Positions 62,132 through 64,000 of a DNA stretch of 64,000 bases are shown piece by piece. The notes under the pieces are model-generated. The model worked only from the letters and a program-made list of their open reading frames with translations. It made no database searches and had not been told where the DNA came from. Origin of the DNA: RGIG5612 sp045598285. GTDB lineage: Bacteria; Bacillota; Clostridia; Lachnospirales; Lachnospiraceae. The stretch lies in NCBI GenBank assembly GCA_045598285.1, contig JAZLLU010000016.1, forward strand, positions 1 to 64,000, in the 5' to 3' direction. The position numbers were made by a program, and so were the translations under genes. How positions within the stretch are numbered: the stretch's first letter is position 1; each line of letters starts with the position of its first letter.

Positions 62132-64000
62132 ATGAATACATTTTTCCCAGATAAAACAGAAGCTGTAATAAAATTGAATAAGCTTTTTAAGACGGATAAA
62201 AAAACCAATAAGTTGTTGTCCGAAAGATTGTCTTCAAGAATGGTAAAATGCGCTTCTGCGTTGAGTGAGGGCGAATTTTTGGGATGGCAACTTGAAGTAC
62301 CTATTAAAGGGCTCGTTAAGATGGTGGTGTTTGGAACGGCAGACATTGGGATGAGTGACCTTGAATGGATTTCAGAAAAAACGGCGAAAACAACCAAACA
62401 GCATAAAGTTGAAGGTACTATTGACAAATCATTGATAGAGTTGTACGAGCTTTATCTTCCTATAGCAGAGAGTACATCTATAGGAGCAGCAATAGGCTTT
62501 GGTGCAGCAACGTCGAGTAAGCATGACAGTTTTTCAAAATGGCCTACATACTATTCATTACAGTTTCCTGAACTTGTGCGTGTATTGCAGAAAACTGGTG
62601 CTGTACTTAGAGTTACTGTCGGAGCGGCCAGCGAAGAAGCACAGGATACTTGTCGTAAAAACACTATTCAATCTTATGATGAAAAAAACATAAATTCGAA
62701 AGATTATATTGGAAGTCCAGTACGTATACGAGTGTTGCTTCTTCTGCCGGAGATTCCTTCCGTCAGACTGAGAATGGTGCTTGAAGAAGCGATTAGTGGT
62801 GTAAAACTTCGTCACATTGGTAACGTAAAGAAACGCTCGGTTAAGGCTATGTGGAATAATCCAATTGAGGGAGCTTCAGTTCAGCCAGATTATGCTGCAA
62901 GGATTATGGTACTTGAGCCTGAAGTGTATGAGCCAATGATTGGTATTGAGATATGCGAGGAAGAAACGAAAAAAATTCCAGTAAGTCATAAGAACACAAA
63001 AGATAAAAAAGCTGTTGTAATCGGTAGAGCGATTGATACAACTGGAATCAGGAGAAAGATTTCTATCGGAGAAATAGATCTTAGGCGTCACTATCAGATA
63101 GTTGGACAGACAGGAACGGGTAAATCAACGCTTCTTTCCACAGTGATTCTCAATGCGGTAAAGCAGGGGCACGGGCTTACATTCTTTGATCCTCATGGGA
63201 GTACGATTGATGTTATTCTTCGTACGATACCGAGAGAGTATGCGGATCGTGTACGAGTAGTTCATATTGGAGACACGGCTAATCCGGTTCCTTTTAATAT
63301 CTGGGATAGCGATGATCCTGTAAAGGAGGAGAAGAATATTAGTGACCTATGCGAGCTTTTTGGAAACATATTTAATCCTCCTAACGAAATATATGTAGGA
63401 CCACGATATGAAAGATGGTTGAGCACTTTCGCTAAAGCGTCCATAGCTTTTCTTGGAAGCAGGGCTTCGCTGGAAAGTATTGCCGTTATCTCACAAAGTA
63501 AGGAAAACATGCTTAAAGTGTGTAGAGCAATCGTCGACAAATATCCGGAGCTGGCTGAGACAATAAAGCAGGAATACGGACTTGATAATAGCAATTATTT
63601 CAATAACAATCTCGGATGGTATTTATGCAAATTCCAGAGGCTTACAAGCATTGAACAACTGAGAAAAACACTCGGCGCTGGAGCAAATGCATTGGACTTC
63701 CTTCATACGATTGACACGAATACTGTCACCCTAATAGACCTGGCTTCTCCAGTGATTGGAACACATGCCGCGAGAATAGTGGGAACATTGATGTTGATGA
63801 AACTTTGGAACGCGGTGTTGGTAAGAAAGGATAGGAATAGAACGCATCTTGTTGTAGTGGATGAGGCCTCACTATTTCAGACAAATCCAATGCCAAGAAT
63901 GTTGGCAGAGTCGAGAAAGTTTGGAATATCAATGGTTTTGTGTCACCAACATGAGGCACAATTATCAGCTGAAATCAGAGATGCCCTAGAAGCGAATTCA
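62132..64000 (+). CDS. HerA/VirB4-like conjugative transfer ATPase, truncated by the window
   Basis: 623 codons are visible and the frame is open at the right edge. Walker A GQTGTGKST (about residue 327), FFDPHGSTIDVI and Walker B LVVVDEASLF place it among HerA/FtsK-type transfer ATPases with a DUF87 domain that are found in Firmicutes integrative elements. It shows that the element continues to the right. The ribosome site is weak (GTAGG). Confidence 0.85.
   Translation, partial: MNTFFPDKTEAVIKLNKLFKTDKKTNKLLSERLSSRMVKCASALSEGEFLGWQLEVPIKGLVKMVVFGTADIGMSDLEWISEKTAKTTKQHKVEGTIDKSLIELYELYLPIAESTSIGAAIGFGAATSSKHDSFSKWPTYYSLQFPELVRVLQKTGAVLRVTVGAASEEAQDTCRKNTIQSYDEKNINSKDYIGSPVRIRVLLLLPEIPSVRLRMVLEEAISGVKLRHIGNVKKRSVKAMWNNPIEGASVQPDYAARIMVLEPEVYEPMIGIEICEEETKKIPVSHKNTKDKKAVVIGRAIDTTGIRRKISIGEIDLRRHYQIVGQTGTGKSTLLSTVILNAVKQGHGLTFFDPHGSTIDVILRTIPREYADRVRVVHIGDTANPVPFNIWDSDDPVKEEKNISDLCELFGNIFNPPNEIYVGPRYERWLSTFAKASIAFLGSRASLESIAVISQSKENMLKVCRAIVDKYPELAETIKQEYGLDNSNYFNNNLGWYLCKFQRLTSIEQLRKTLGAGANALDFLHTIDTNTVTLIDLASPVIGTHAARIVGTLMLMKLWNAVLVRKDRNRTHLVVVDEASLFQTNPMPRMLAESRKFGISMVLCHQHEAQLSAEIRDALEANS

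Overview
The window reads as a low-GC Gram-positive anaerobe of the class Clostridia, most plausibly Lachnospiraceae. The support is indirect: AT-rich genes with strong AGGAGG-type ribosome binding sites, TTGACA/TATAAT promoters, a Cas13a with a Lachnospiraceae-like repeat, and a mobilization gene set (MobP-type relaxase, MobC-like protein, PcfB-like DUF3801 protein, ArdC-YodL protein, DUF5688) of the kind carried by gut Firmicutes integrative elements. No intact tRNA, rRNA or transposase was found.

Layout. (1) 1-8.9 kb is ordinary chromosome: a decayed amidase fragment, then a same-strand run of a PAP2 phosphatase, a linear-amide C-N hydrolase lipoprotein, an Lnt-like acyltransferase, an M15 peptidase, and hypB, a large Fe-S flavoprotein and hypA, closed by a terminator. 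(2) 8.9-23.9 kb is a stack of small islands punctuated by 3'-end fragments of a minus-strand tRNA-Lys(CTT)-like gene at about 8.94, 9.86, 22.37 and 23.85 kb. The intervals hold, in order, a HepT/MntA pair; a large island (small genes, a HEPN protein, a half-HsdS with a degenerate HsdM, a complete type I R-M system and a 2-TM protein); and a Panacea/MazF-like pair. (3) From 23.85 kb rightwards lies an integrative mobilizable or conjugative element whose integrase sits next to the last tRNA fragment. It has a radical SAM gene and small plus-strand genes, then a minus-strand mobilization module (29.3-37.5 kb: VirD4-type coupling protein, DUF3801 protein, coiled-coil protein, relaxase, MobC, oriT-like region, ArdC-like protein). 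(4) Cargo follows: two tandem M.EcoRI-like methyltransferases with a DUF262-HNH nuclease (39-43 kb); a regulator/PIN-nuclease/sigma-like block (43-48 kb); a type VI-A CRISPR locus (48-57.4 kb); and a membrane/lipoprotein operon between two near-identical repeats carrying a zinc-ribbon microprotein gene (57.7-61.7 kb). The window ends inside a HerA/VirB4-like transfer ATPase.

The most interesting unit is the type VI-A locus: a DUF3800-like protein with a helical-repeat tail, two WYL-family proteins and Cas13a (both HEPN motifs intact), in one tight operon, followed by a nine-repeat array. There is no cas1/cas2. The repeat is only 29 nt with 33-43 nt spacers, the last repeat has become an intrinsic terminator, and one spacer is antisense to a ribosome binding site plus start codon. 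The element also carries a bipartite promoter-like motif with exactly fixed 15-nt spacing in three places (a fourth is divergent), which may define its regulon. Overall the window is a defence-rich mobile region accreted at a tRNA-Lys site. Names are family-level recognition by eye; no database search was run.
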